Shown here: positions 9,474 to 17,789 of the stretch, piece after piece | Layout of the letters: the number at the start of each line of letters is the position of its first letter | Position numbering within the stretch: position 1 is the first letter of the stretch | From: Duncaniella sp. | GTDB lineage: Bacteria; Bacteroidota; Bacteroidia; Bacteroidales; Muribaculaceae | Reading direction: 5' to 3' | Assembly: GCA_022511285.1 (NCBI GenBank) | Contig: JAFLRW010000003.1 | Span: 1-33,833 of the forward strand | Length of the DNA stretch: 33,833 nt | Position numbers and translations under genes: made by a program | The notes under the pieces: model-generated | The model's database searches: none | What the model was told of the DNA's origin: nothing | Seen by the model: the letters and a program-made list of their open reading frames with translations, nothing else

Positions 9474-11441
9474 TTATAAGACCGGAGCATTAGTTTCTAT
9501 GACGTGCCAATCAAAGATTTTGATTGTTAGATTGAGTTGGTCATTATTACTGATGGGATCGGGCACAATAATCTGATCGGGGTCGTCAACCGGAGTGCCT
9601 ATGCCTTTAACATCCAGGAGATTATACTGATACCAGTTGTTGCGGACCACACCACACACATCAGACGCAGCCGTCGTGCCGTGGCGGAGGACGGCCGGAG
9701 CTACGTAATACATTCGTCCGTTATTGAAATGGTCAATGGGGCCGAGCCATTCGTAGAGGATTGACATAAGGTCGTCCTGATTAGCCTCGCGCAGATCCTT
9801 GCCATTTTCATCGCAGATTCTGAGATTAGTGGTCCCACGGCGGATTGCAATCTTTTTATCCTTTGGCCACGGGAGGCGTCGACCGTCGCCACTTTTGATG
9901 GTGGCTAAAGCAAGGAAATCGGCCGCATATTTGTCAATGTCGGCGTTGGTCACCTCCACACCGTCGATATAGAGTTTGAACGAGGTGTCAGAGCCTTGAG
10001 GATTGGCAGAGTTGGCATAGAACACTGTCCCCTGCTTGTCGGCATTGGTGCCACTCCAGTTGTAGAAGGTATAGCGCATGCGATGCTGCGACTTGAGCGT
10101 GGCGTTGAATGAATAGACGCAAGACTTGAAGCAATCCTTGTCGGAAAGATAATAGAATCCGTCGCGGTCGCGGTAGAGGTCGTGGACAGTGAGCTTATTG
10201 TTGCCGATAGTGTCGATTTTCAGCAGTCCGCCCACCAAGACGTGAGTTCCGGCCAAGATATCTGTGCGGCCGTCGAGCTTTGACTTCAGTGTGGCGAAGT
10301 CATAGGTGTTTTCAGGAGCATATATTGCGTTGTTAAACTCGCACTTGTCCAGACCTAATCCATTGAACGAGTAGTTGACTAACTGGTTTTTATTTTTGTT
10401 TTCAAAGTCTTCGTAATAGTTCACGCCGAGCACATCCACAGACTTTCTGTACTGAAGGGGATAGTCGCCGGTGTAGTGATAATCTTGACTCCAATAAGAG
10501 CGGAAGCGGGTGGGGTCGTTCCACTGCCAGGTTGAGAAATAGTTGGAGGAGGGGAGGTTTTTGAAGATATAAGTGTTTTTCTCAAGGGCGTTTATGTTCC
10601 AGCCGGTTACCGACAGACCCCATTTGCGTGACACATATTTTGGGGCTCCGGTTTCGGTGTTGAAACCGTCAAACACGATGAGGTGTTGAAAATCGTCACG
10701 AGTATAGTCAAGCTCGCCTGAAGTTTCGGGCTGTTTGCCATTGAGCTCAAATGAGAATTTAGCCACCAGACGTTCCACGTAGATTACCAATTTTTCAGCT
10801 CTTGCCTTTGCTGAAGGGTCTTTGGTGTCGTAGATCATATTTTCGTTAAGCTCAACAGCCCCGGTGAGCACATTGTTCTGATAATAGACGGAGTTGGTGA
10901 GGGTGAAAAGTCCGCTCTCATCATCACGGCCTATGGATAGGGGGGCGCTTTCACACTCCCACAGCTCCGAAAGGATGTCGTTAAGGGTTTTTTCCTCGCC
11001 GTAGGTCGCAAAAGTGTTAAAATAGCTGATGTTGTTGAGCACTACGAGGCAGTATTTCGGCAACTCGTCATACTCGTCGGGGTCAAGCGTGGCTGTGTAT
11101 GTTGTCGTAATGCGGTCATCCTCGTTGACAGAGCCATTGTCAAGGGTCAAGAGCGTGACTGCGCAGAGGTGTTTGTCTTTATCAAAGAAGAGGGCAGTAT
11201 TGCCGTTAGTGCCAATTTCGTGTTCAAATCCGTCGACGAGCTCGCCGTCGCCATTGGTTCGTGAGGAGGTGGGGAGGTCGGTTGTTTTTATCAGCATATT
11301 GATGCTGATTTTGCCGTGACGTTTGCTGACGGCGCTGTTTGAGCCGTCACCGATGTCGGGGGTGTCATCTCCGGCACACGATGGCATTACTGATATGAAT
11401 ATCAGTGAGAGAATCGTATATATAATACGGCGAAATATCAT
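9474..11441 (-). CDS. Fimbrillin-like lipoprotein, probable accessory/tip subunit
   Basis: 655 aa; lipobox SVMPSC; N-terminal domain resembles P_gingi_FimA/Mfa1-like (ALFFDKDKHLCAVTLL...YCLVVLNN...LVIYVERLVAKFSFELNG); C-terminus LNLTIKIFDWHVI. Confidence 0.65.
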   Translation of the reverse strand: MIFRRIIYTILSLIFISVMPSCAGDDTPDIGDGSNSAVSKRHGKISINMLIKTTDLPTSSRTNGDGELVDGFEHEIGTNGNTALFFDKDKHLCAVTLLTLDNGSVNEDDRITTTYTATLDPDEYDELPKYCLVVLNNISYFNTFATYGEEKTLNDILSELWECESAPLSIGRDDESGLFTLTNSVYYQNNVLTGAVELNENMIYDTKDPSAKARAEKLVIYVERLVAKFSFELNGKQPETSGELDYTRDDFQHLIVFDGFNTETGAPKYVSRKWGLSVTGWNINALEKNTYIFKNLPSSNYFSTWQWNDPTRFRSYWSQDYHYTGDYPLQYRKSVDVLGVNYYEDFENKNKNQLVNYSFNGLGLDKCEFNNAIYAPENTYDFATLKSKLDGRTDILAGTHVLVGGLLKIDTIGNNKLTVHDLYRDRDGFYYLSDKDCFKSCVYSFNATLKSQHRMRYTFYNWSGTNADKQGTVFYANSANPQGSDTSFKLYIDGVEVTNADIDKYAADFLALATIKSGDGRRLPWPKDKKIAIRRGTTNLRICDENGKDLREANQDDLMSILYEWLGPIDHFNNGRMYYVAPAVLRHGTTAASDVCGVVRNNWYQYNLLDVKGIGTPVDDPDQIIVPDPISNNDQLNLTIKIFDWHVIETNAPVL

Positions 11442-11477
11442 TGTCGGCTGTTATGCTTTCAGGGATAATTTAGTGTT

Positions 11478-12615
11478 TTAGTGTCCGAGCTCAATGTCGT
11501 TGACGCGCACCGTCCAACTGTTTACTGCAATCGTGGTGTTAATCCATTTGCCGTGTTGCAGGAAGAAGAACAGAGTCCAATTGCTTTGGCGATCGAGGTA
11601 TTCCTGGTCACTCTTAATCCAACTCATGCCGAAGCCTTGTGTTTTGGCAAGGTAGGTGATGAAAGGAAGATCGACAATCTTTTTGTTGCTGCCATCTTTT
11701 TCGTGTTCCTTGTTGGATGTGATTATTAGCCGTGCAGAGTTCATATGGTCAGTGAAGAGGCGCGATGTTGAAAATTCCACGCACCCCACCTGCACGGGAC
11801 GGCTCTCATCTTCATAGACGGGGGCTCCTTCGCGGTAGCCAGGCTCTACATAGCCAATCAGGCTGTTTTTGAAGAAGTATGGCTTATAGACAGGCTGGAA
11901 GCCTGAGTTATCGTCGGCTATATGGATGGGATTGTTTGAGGAGTCAATTTTGAAATTGTCGTCAATAATTGTGAACTCGTAGTCGGCATAATCAACCTCG
12001 AACGGGCTGGCAATTTCTTCAAGTATAATCTGTATGTTGTTGGTGTCCTTCATCAGTTTTACGGTGTGCTCCGTATATGTAGTGCCATAGTCGGCATTTG
12101 TGACGGAGACATCGAGAGTGCCGTAGAAGAGACCTCCGGAATGTTTTTCAATATTGTGGAGCTCAGAGTCGCTGACACCGTTGGTGAGAGGCAGCGATAC
12201 GGTGAGGTCAGAGATGGATGTGATTCTGCTGCGGGATTTATAGTCCCAAAATAAATGAAGCACGGTCGCAAGCCAAGCCTCCATATATCATCAGATGATA
12301 GTCACCTTCGGCGAGGGGGAGAATCATACGATAGTTTTCATCGCCAAGCAGGGCGTATGATGTTTCTGAATAGGTGGTGATATAGTTACCCTCCTTGTCA
12401 AATACAAACACTTCGACGCAGTCAACGTTTTTTGCGAAAGAGTTGGCTCCGGGTTCCATGTGATATTCATAGACAAAACGGAGTTGAATGCCGGATACAC
12501 AGTTGGTGCGATTGTCGTAGAGGTCTTCGCACGAGGTGAGCGACAATGCTACGCAGCTGAGTGCTGTGAAGAGAAGTCGGGTGAGGGTGATGTTAATGAC
12601 GTTTTTAAAAGTCAT
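11478..12615 (-). pseudogene. FimB/Mfa2-like fimbrial anchor subunit interrupted by a single-base frameshift
   Basis: ORF 12238-12615 (LSLTSCEDLYDNRTNCVSGIQLRFVYEYHMEPGANSFAKNVDCVEVFVFDKEGNYI...YHLMIYGGLACDRASF) continues in the +1 frame as ORF 11478-12284 (from ...DYKSRSRITSISDLTVSLPLTNG to VNSWTVRVNDIELGH). Frames 0 and 2 need one nucleotide skipped; the GGG/TTTT run at 12245-12251 is the likely site. Confidence 0.8.
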
Positions 12616-12680
12616 TTTTCAGATTTTACCTTTAGGTGGTTTAAGTGAGTGTGGGGTAGAGTGAGAGAGAAGGGGGAAAA

Positions 12681-12736
12681 TCAGTCAGAGATGCTCTTCC
12701 CGGACTGATGCTCTCAGGCGAGAGCATCTCTGACTG
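12681..12736 (-). promoter_or_regulatory. Post-mfa1 hairpin with alternative folds (possible attenuator or mRNA stabiliser)
   Basis: cagtcagagatgctct (12682-12697) / agagcatctctgactg (12721-12736), perfect 16 bp. Competing hairpins are gatgctctc (12707-12715)/gagagcatc (12720-12728) and tcagtc (12681-12686)/gactga (12703-12708). Confidence 0.7.
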
Positions 12737-12755
12737 GATTAATAGGGCAGAATCT

Positions 12756-15020
12756 TTAGAATTCGATATTGTTTACACGAACAACCCAGGGGAGAACGTT
12801 AACCTCCACCTCGATGCTGCGTTCGGGTTTTTCATCGGGTTCGTTGGGCTTCAGGGGATCCGGGTCGCGAGTGGTGTCGCGGGGATGACCGATGGCGTTG
12901 ATTTTTGTGACAGCAAGTTTGTAGACATTGTTGCGCACGGTAGCAAACTCCATCTTGCCCATCTTGCCGCTGAGACCGTTGTCGTTGTGACGGTTCCAGT
13001 AGAAGTAGTAGCAGTAGTAGCCCCAGCCCTCATTGTCATCGTTAGTGGGGATGAACACTGTGATGTTCTGAGCGGGTGCGAGTTCAATGAACTTAGAGTT
13101 GTCGAAATCTTTGAGCGACTCAGAGGGGTCAGCATCCTTGAAATCGATCTTATAGCCGTCTGAATAGTCGAATGAGTTGTCGGTGACGGGAGTGTGGTTG
13201 AGAATCTCGTCGGCGATAACTACAGTGAGCTGTACATAGTCTCCCTTTTCGATTTCTTCAGTCGTGGGAGCTGTTTCCATGAACTTAAATTCTGTTTCGC
13301 CTTTCTTCAGATACCACTTGTTGAGAATCTGGTCAACGGCAAAGTAGAGAGCGCCACCGTTACCATCAGTCTTAGCAGAAGCCACGATGTCGGCAACACC
13401 GGCAAAGAGCATGTTGTGGAAAGAATAGATGGCGGGGAGGGGAGTCTTAGTATCCTCGTCGAGGTAGGGCTTGTTTTCGGTTTTGGGATTGTCCTTAACG
13501 GCGTTGAGGGCTTTCTTCACGTCCTCAGATACGTAGCGTTCGCCCTGGCCGGCTTCGTCATTGTTGTAGGTGGCATCGATGTCGTCGCCCACGATAATGG
13601 CGGCTTTGAAGATGATACCGGTTGACTGGATGACCTGCTGCTGGTCGATGCCGGGGAGAGTGTTTTCGGTGACGTAGCGCCATATGTGATATTTCTGATC
13701 GTTATTCCAATTGTCGGTGTTGCCTTTGAGCACGTCAGAGATATCGCTGACAAACCAGCCGAATTTTGTTTCACCCTTATCTTTTCGGCCGATGTTGTTA
13801 TAGTAGTTGCCGGTCTCGTCGAAGAGGGGGAAGTTGAAGTATTTAGAAGCGTTGGAAGGTGTAATGCCGGGCTTTTCCTGACCGGGTTCGGGTTCGCCAT
13901 CCTTAGTCTGGGCCTTGACGTCGGCATAGTAGTCAACTACGTAGTTGTAGGGAGTCTCGATGCCGCAGTAGGTGGGGTTGTTGTTGAGGCCATCGTCAGA
14001 CACTCGGCGCAGGTAGTAGAAGTCCTTGCTCATATTCACGAGCACCATACGCTTGAGCTGAACGCTGAAGAGGTTTTTCTCGCCTTCGTGACCTGTGGCA
14101 ACAGCATCTGCGTCAGCGGCAATGGCATCGCCCCAGAGAGAAGTCTTAATCCAGATTTTATAGACTTGGTCGCCCTCTTCGCTGGCATCGCGGAAGTCGA
14201 TACGAGCAGCCACGCGCTCCACCTTGATGGGCATGGCTTCGTTTGACACCTCGTAGGGGTTCTTGTCGTCGGCATACTGGTCCCATTCACCAATATTTTC
14301 GGGGAATGTGGTGGTGTAGACCTCAGCGTTAGCCATAAGGAACGAGCGGGGAGACCAGATAGAGTTGGTGCTCTGAGGAGTTTCGCCGGCCATAGAAGCT
14401 TTCTCCTCTACACCGCCGTGGAAATCGCGCCACTGAGTGAGGTCGGTCTGAGGATTGGCCTTAACCTCCTGCTGGAGCTTGTTGTACTGGCTGAGGAGGT
14501 TCTGTGTGTAGTTACAGAAGGCATAGATGTTAACCTTGGGTTTTTCACCATTTTCAGTGTGAAGCACACCACCCTCAGCGTATGCATTGTCGAGCACATC
14601 GTATGGGATGCGGGTGGTGATGTTGAAGTTGTAGGGCTTACCTGTTTCAGAAGCCTGTGTCATACCGTTGATGACGAGGTGGGTGAGATATTCGTCCTTG
14701 TCGTTGGTGATTACGAGCACCATCGAGCGAACGTCATTCTCATAGGCATAACCGTATTCGTAATCGTCACCCTTGGTGGGATTGTCGGAATCGGTAGATT
14801 CGTTGCCGGTGTTGGATGAACCGTTAGAGTTTGTTTGGCCTTCCTCATCGGTTGCGCTTCGCGAACCGCCGGCATAGGGGAGACTCACTGTGGCGTTGAT
14901 GTAGGCAAACGAGCCGTCACCTTCGCCGTAGGCTCCGGGGCCAGAGACGACGAGGTCGTCCTGACAGCTGACCATAGCCATTGCTCCAAAAGCAAGGAGC
15001 GACAATAGTGTTTTCTTCAT
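12756..15020 (-). CDS. Mfa1-family fimbria major subunit
   Basis: 754-aa lipoprotein (MKKTLLSLLAFGAMAMVSCQDD); VERVAARIDF, VQLKRMVLVNMSKDFYYLRR, MEFATVRNNVYKLAVTKINAIGHPRD and C-terminal VEVNVLPWVVRVNNIEF are typical of Mfa1-like major fimbrillins. Confidence 0.88.
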   Translation of the reverse strand: MKKTLLSLLAFGAMAMVSCQDDLVVSGPGAYGEGDGSFAYINATVSLPYAGGSRSATDEEGQTNSNGSSNTGNESTDSDNPTKGDDYEYGYAYENDVRSMVLVITNDKDEYLTHLVINGMTQASETGKPYNFNITTRIPYDVLDNAYAEGGVLHTENGEKPKVNIYAFCNYTQNLLSQYNKLQQEVKANPQTDLTQWRDFHGGVEEKASMAGETPQSTNSIWSPRSFLMANAEVYTTTFPENIGEWDQYADDKNPYEVSNEAMPIKVERVAARIDFRDASEEGDQVYKIWIKTSLWGDAIAADADAVATGHEGEKNLFSVQLKRMVLVNMSKDFYYLRRVSDDGLNNNPTYCGIETPYNYVVDYYADVKAQTKDGEPEPGQEKPGITPSNASKYFNFPLFDETGNYYNNIGRKDKGETKFGWFVSDISDVLKGNTDNWNNDQKYHIWRYVTENTLPGIDQQQVIQSTGIIFKAAIIVGDDIDATYNNDEAGQGERYVSEDVKKALNAVKDNPKTENKPYLDEDTKTPLPAIYSFHNMLFAGVADIVASAKTDGNGGALYFAVDQILNKWYLKKGETEFKFMETAPTTEEIEKGDYVQLTVVIADEILNHTPVTDNSFDYSDGYKIDFKDADPSESLKDFDNSKFIELAPAQNITVFIPTNDDNEGWGYYCYYFYWNRHNDNGLSGKMGKMEFATVRNNVYKLAVTKINAIGHPRDTTRDPDPLKPNEPDEKPERSIEVEVNVLPWVVRVNNIEF

Positions 15021-15052
15021 AAAATGATTGGATAATAAGTAGGTAATTATGA

Positions 15053-16531
15053 TTATTTTTGATTTTCAGGAGCTGAGTCAAGCACTTCGCGCAATGTGGC
15101 GAGCTCGCCGGCGTCGATAGTGATACCCTTGTCGAGGGCTGACCGGAGGTGGAGAGCGGCATCCGAGTAGTTGCCGGTGAGGGTGTTGTGTATGCAGCGG
15201 GCATACTCAGCCTCGGCGCTGTGGCCTGCTTTGTTGAGATATTTGGACGCCTCTGTGTATAGTTCCGACTGCATAGCGGCGTTGGCTGCGTTAAGGTTGG
15301 CAACAGAGTCGGTCGGGAACATCCGCACGGCAGTCTCGAACACCTCGTTGTATTCTTCCGAACCGGGAGTATAAGTCTGTGCAAGCAGGAACATCTCGTT
15401 GAGCGACAGCTTGTTTGGTTCGCTGCTGAACACTCGGCGAATCTCTTCCACGTCAGTAAACGTGCGCACTGTATAGCTTATCTTATAGTCTGAATGGCGC
15501 AGGGCGGGGTAGACTGTTGCGAGGAGGAATTGGTATTGTTCGGGGAATGTTGTCTGAATCTTGGTGTTTTTCGGGTCGGGCGCAAGGTCGCTGTCAATGA
15601 TGGCCAGAATCTCCTCGCGGTTGCTAATATCGTGGGTTGCAACGAATTCGCGCAGGCCTTCCCAGTCTTCCGGCTCATAGTCGGTGGTAATGAAGCCTTC
15701 GGGGAATCTGTAGAGGTTCTGAACGTAAGTTTTCAGGGCTTCTGTACGGCCTTTGGCCAGGCGAATGTTGTTGTCGTAAGGACCTTCAGGTGATGCAAAG
15801 CCTTTGATGCTTATAGAATCGACGGTCACATCCAAATCGCTGCGGATTGAGTCGATAGTGGCTATAATCTTAGCCAATTCAATGGAGTTGCGGCGATAAT
15901 CGGGATAAATGACAGTGAGATTGACAGGGAAATCAACATAGGCGCGGCCGGAGAGATCGAACTGTTTTCCGGTGCTTGCCACTGGGGTGACATAACGGAA
16001 CGTGGGCTTGTAGACTACTTGGCGCCAGCTTGCCAAGGGCACATCTTCGCGGTCAATCATCTTCTGGCAGCAGCCGTAATCAGTGCGACGCAGCAGGAGC
16101 GATGCGCCGTTCATCCACTCGGCATAGGGGGCAGATTCGGTGTAGGCCATAGTCTGCGGGCGTTCGCTGTATCTGTAAGCAATCTCTGAGGTTATCTCTG
16201 AGGGGTGCTTGCCATTGCGCTGATATTGAAGCCAGCGTGTGCGCCCGTAGATGCTGACCGGGGTGAGGCATACAGAGTCGCTGCCATTCTTTATCACGGG
16301 GGTGTAGGTTATGACACGATCTCCTTTCATTGGTGTTGAAGCGAGGTCGATGGTCATTCCCACGGTCATATCCTGTGCGGAACGCTGCATACTGACGTTG
16401 CTGAAGGTAGCGCCCAAAGCGGTGGTGTCAGTGGTGTTGAAATGCTCGATAACAGGAGTGCGAGCCTCGGCTGCATTGGCGGCCATCAATGCGAATGCCG
16501 CGATAGAGAGAAGTATGCTTGATGTTTTCAT
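15053..16531 (-). CDS. DUF3868-type protein with OmpA-like and TPR-like C-terminal regions, fimbrial locus
   Basis: 492 aa; signal peptide; SISIKGFASPEGPYDNNIRLAKGRTEALKTYV is OmpA-like; helical-repeat-like C-terminus; immediately upstream of mfa1. Confidence 0.75.
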   Translation of the reverse strand: MKTSSILLSIAAFALMAANAAEARTPVIEHFNTTDTTALGATFSNVSMQRSAQDMTVGMTIDLASTPMKGDRVITYTPVIKNGSDSVCLTPVSIYGRTRWLQYQRNGKHPSEITSEIAYRYSERPQTMAYTESAPYAEWMNGASLLLRRTDYGCCQKMIDREDVPLASWRQVVYKPTFRYVTPVASTGKQFDLSGRAYVDFPVNLTVIYPDYRRNSIELAKIIATIDSIRSDLDVTVDSISIKGFASPEGPYDNNIRLAKGRTEALKTYVQNLYRFPEGFITTDYEPEDWEGLREFVATHDISNREEILAIIDSDLAPDPKNTKIQTTFPEQYQFLLATVYPALRHSDYKISYTVRTFTDVEEIRRVFSSEPNKLSLNEMFLLAQTYTPGSEEYNEVFETAVRMFPTDSVANLNAANAAMQSELYTEASKYLNKAGHSAEAEYARCIHNTLTGNYSDAALHLRSALDKGITIDAGELATLREVLDSAPENQK

Positions 16532-16557
16532 AGTTTTATCTTCGGCAGCTGAGGTGT

Positions 16558-17139
16558 TTAAAATACATAGATGAGGTTGACGGCCGCTTTGGTTGGGCCA
16601 AAATAGTTGTGGGAGCCACTATCAGTCTTTTTACCACATTCCTTACACTCAAATTCATCAAACTTGGTGTAGAGATAACCGACGCCAATTTCGAGTTCGA
16701 GGTTGAAATGCTTGGACAGGAGGAATGAATAGCCATATGCTATACCGCCGCCGACAGCCCAACCCTGATAGCGATGGTCCGTGAGGCGAGAAAAGTCGCT
16801 TCCGAGGAAGTTGATATCATTACGGATGTTGCCAAAATTGTATTTGCCGCCTAAGAGGTGTAGGCCCACAAAGTGTTTAGCAAAATATTCGCAGAACCAG
16901 TATCGAGCCTCGGGCTGCACCAGCCAGTGTTTCCATTTATGGTCGTTGACGGGCCAAAGGTTTAGTTGGCCGGTGAGGTCTAAGGACCAATGTGGCGCAA
17001 GGCCGACTTCAACTCCTAAGTTAGGTGAAAGAGCAGCATCCGGAAGCAGGTTCGTTTTGATGTTGACATTCTGTGCCCTAACTGCGAATACTGCAAAAAT
17101 CGCAAAAATTAGAGTGTAAATTCTCCGGTTTAGTGGCAT
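16558..17139 (-). CDS. DUF3575-type outer-membrane protein, first gene of the fimbrial operon
   Basis: 193 aa; NVNIKTNLLPDAALSPNLGVEVGLAPHWSLDLTGQLNLWPVNDHKWKHWLVQPEARYWFCEYFAKHFVGLHLLGGKYN. Confidence 0.85.
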   Translation of the reverse strand: MPLNRRIYTLIFAIFAVFAVRAQNVNIKTNLLPDAALSPNLGVEVGLAPHWSLDLTGQLNLWPVNDHKWKHWLVQPEARYWFCEYFAKHFVGLHLLGGKYNFGNIRNDINFLGSDFSRLTDHRYQGWAVGGGIAYGYSFLLSKHFNLELEIGVGYLYTKFDEFECKECGKKTDSGSHNYFGPTKAAVNLIYVF

Positions 17140-17222
17140 TATGTTAAGATTTTGTCATTATTCAGTGCCTTTTGGGAGGCTTATATGTGCTCTGAAAGGT
17201 GCGTTTCGATAGAACACGATTA

Positions 17223-17230
17223 CAAAGTTA
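17223..17230 (-). promoter_or_regulatory. Putative -7 element of the fimbrial operon promoter
   Basis: Minus strand TAACTTTG (plus CAAAGTTA) fits TAnnTTTG; about 85 nt upstream of the DUF3575 ATG; no good -33 TTTG at the usual spacing. Confidence 0.4.
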
Positions 17231-17299
17231 AGAAAATTTTATTGCTTAACATTCCTTTCAAATCTTAAAATGTGTTAAGCGGAGTCGTTTTTTCTTATA

Positions 17300-17331
17300 T
17301 TTGTGCTTTCGGCTGAATTGTTGTAATTTTG
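17300..17331 (+). promoter_or_regulatory. Putative housekeeping promoter of the hypothetical-topB pair
   Basis: TTTG (17300-17303), N20, TAATTTTG (17324-17331): exact match to the Bacteroides -33/-7 pattern, 29 nt before the ATG. Confidence 0.65.
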
Positions 17332-17360
17332 CAAAAAAAACAAATATCACCTAATTATAT

Positions 17361-17789
17361 ATGAAACCGCTTTTCGCTACGATTGTAACGGCAATACTAT
17401 TTTCAGTGCCGGTGAGTGGCAAGATGACACGAAGCTATGAGAGTGCTACAGACGGCACGCCTGTGATGATAGTGGACAGTATTGATTATCGCAAGGAGTT
17501 GACCAGAGTGTACGGGCGACTTGCGGGAGCTCCCAACACGAGTTCGCGTGTGGATATGGTCAGTGTGACGGCCGGAGGCAAAGTGCAGGAGTGCACCGAT
17601 ATTGACGGAGTGGACTTTAACCGCTATTTTCAGTGGGAAGAGAGTGGCGAGATAGCCATAGAGCTTGATTTTTCGCCGATGGCCCCGACCAATGAAGGGG
17701 TGTTGACCATTAAGACACCGCAGGGAGAGTCCGTCACAAAATTCATACTTACTTCCGGCGTGAAGGGAAAGAAAGCGAGAGGCAAGTGA
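17361..17789 (+). CDS. Small exported hypothetical protein
   Basis: 142 aa; signal-peptide-like N-terminus MKPLFATIVTAILFSVPVSG; preceded by a promoter match; GTGA overlap with topB. Confidence 0.7.
   Translation: MKPLFATIVTAILFSVPVSGKMTRSYESATDGTPVMIVDSIDYRKELTRVYGRLAGAPNTSSRVDMVSVTAGGKVQECTDIDGVDFNRYFQWEESGEIAIELDFSPMAPTNEGVLTIKTPQGESVTKFILTSGVKGKKARGK

Noticed and set aside
12681-12736. Invertible element or transposon end
   Set aside because: Only one arm pair with a 23-nt loop, and no promoter or recombinase gene nearby. A structured RNA explains it better.
12708-13163. 151-aa plus ORF and other plus ORFs at 13194, 13686 and 14418
   Set aside because: All antisense to the confidently identified Mfa1-like gene.
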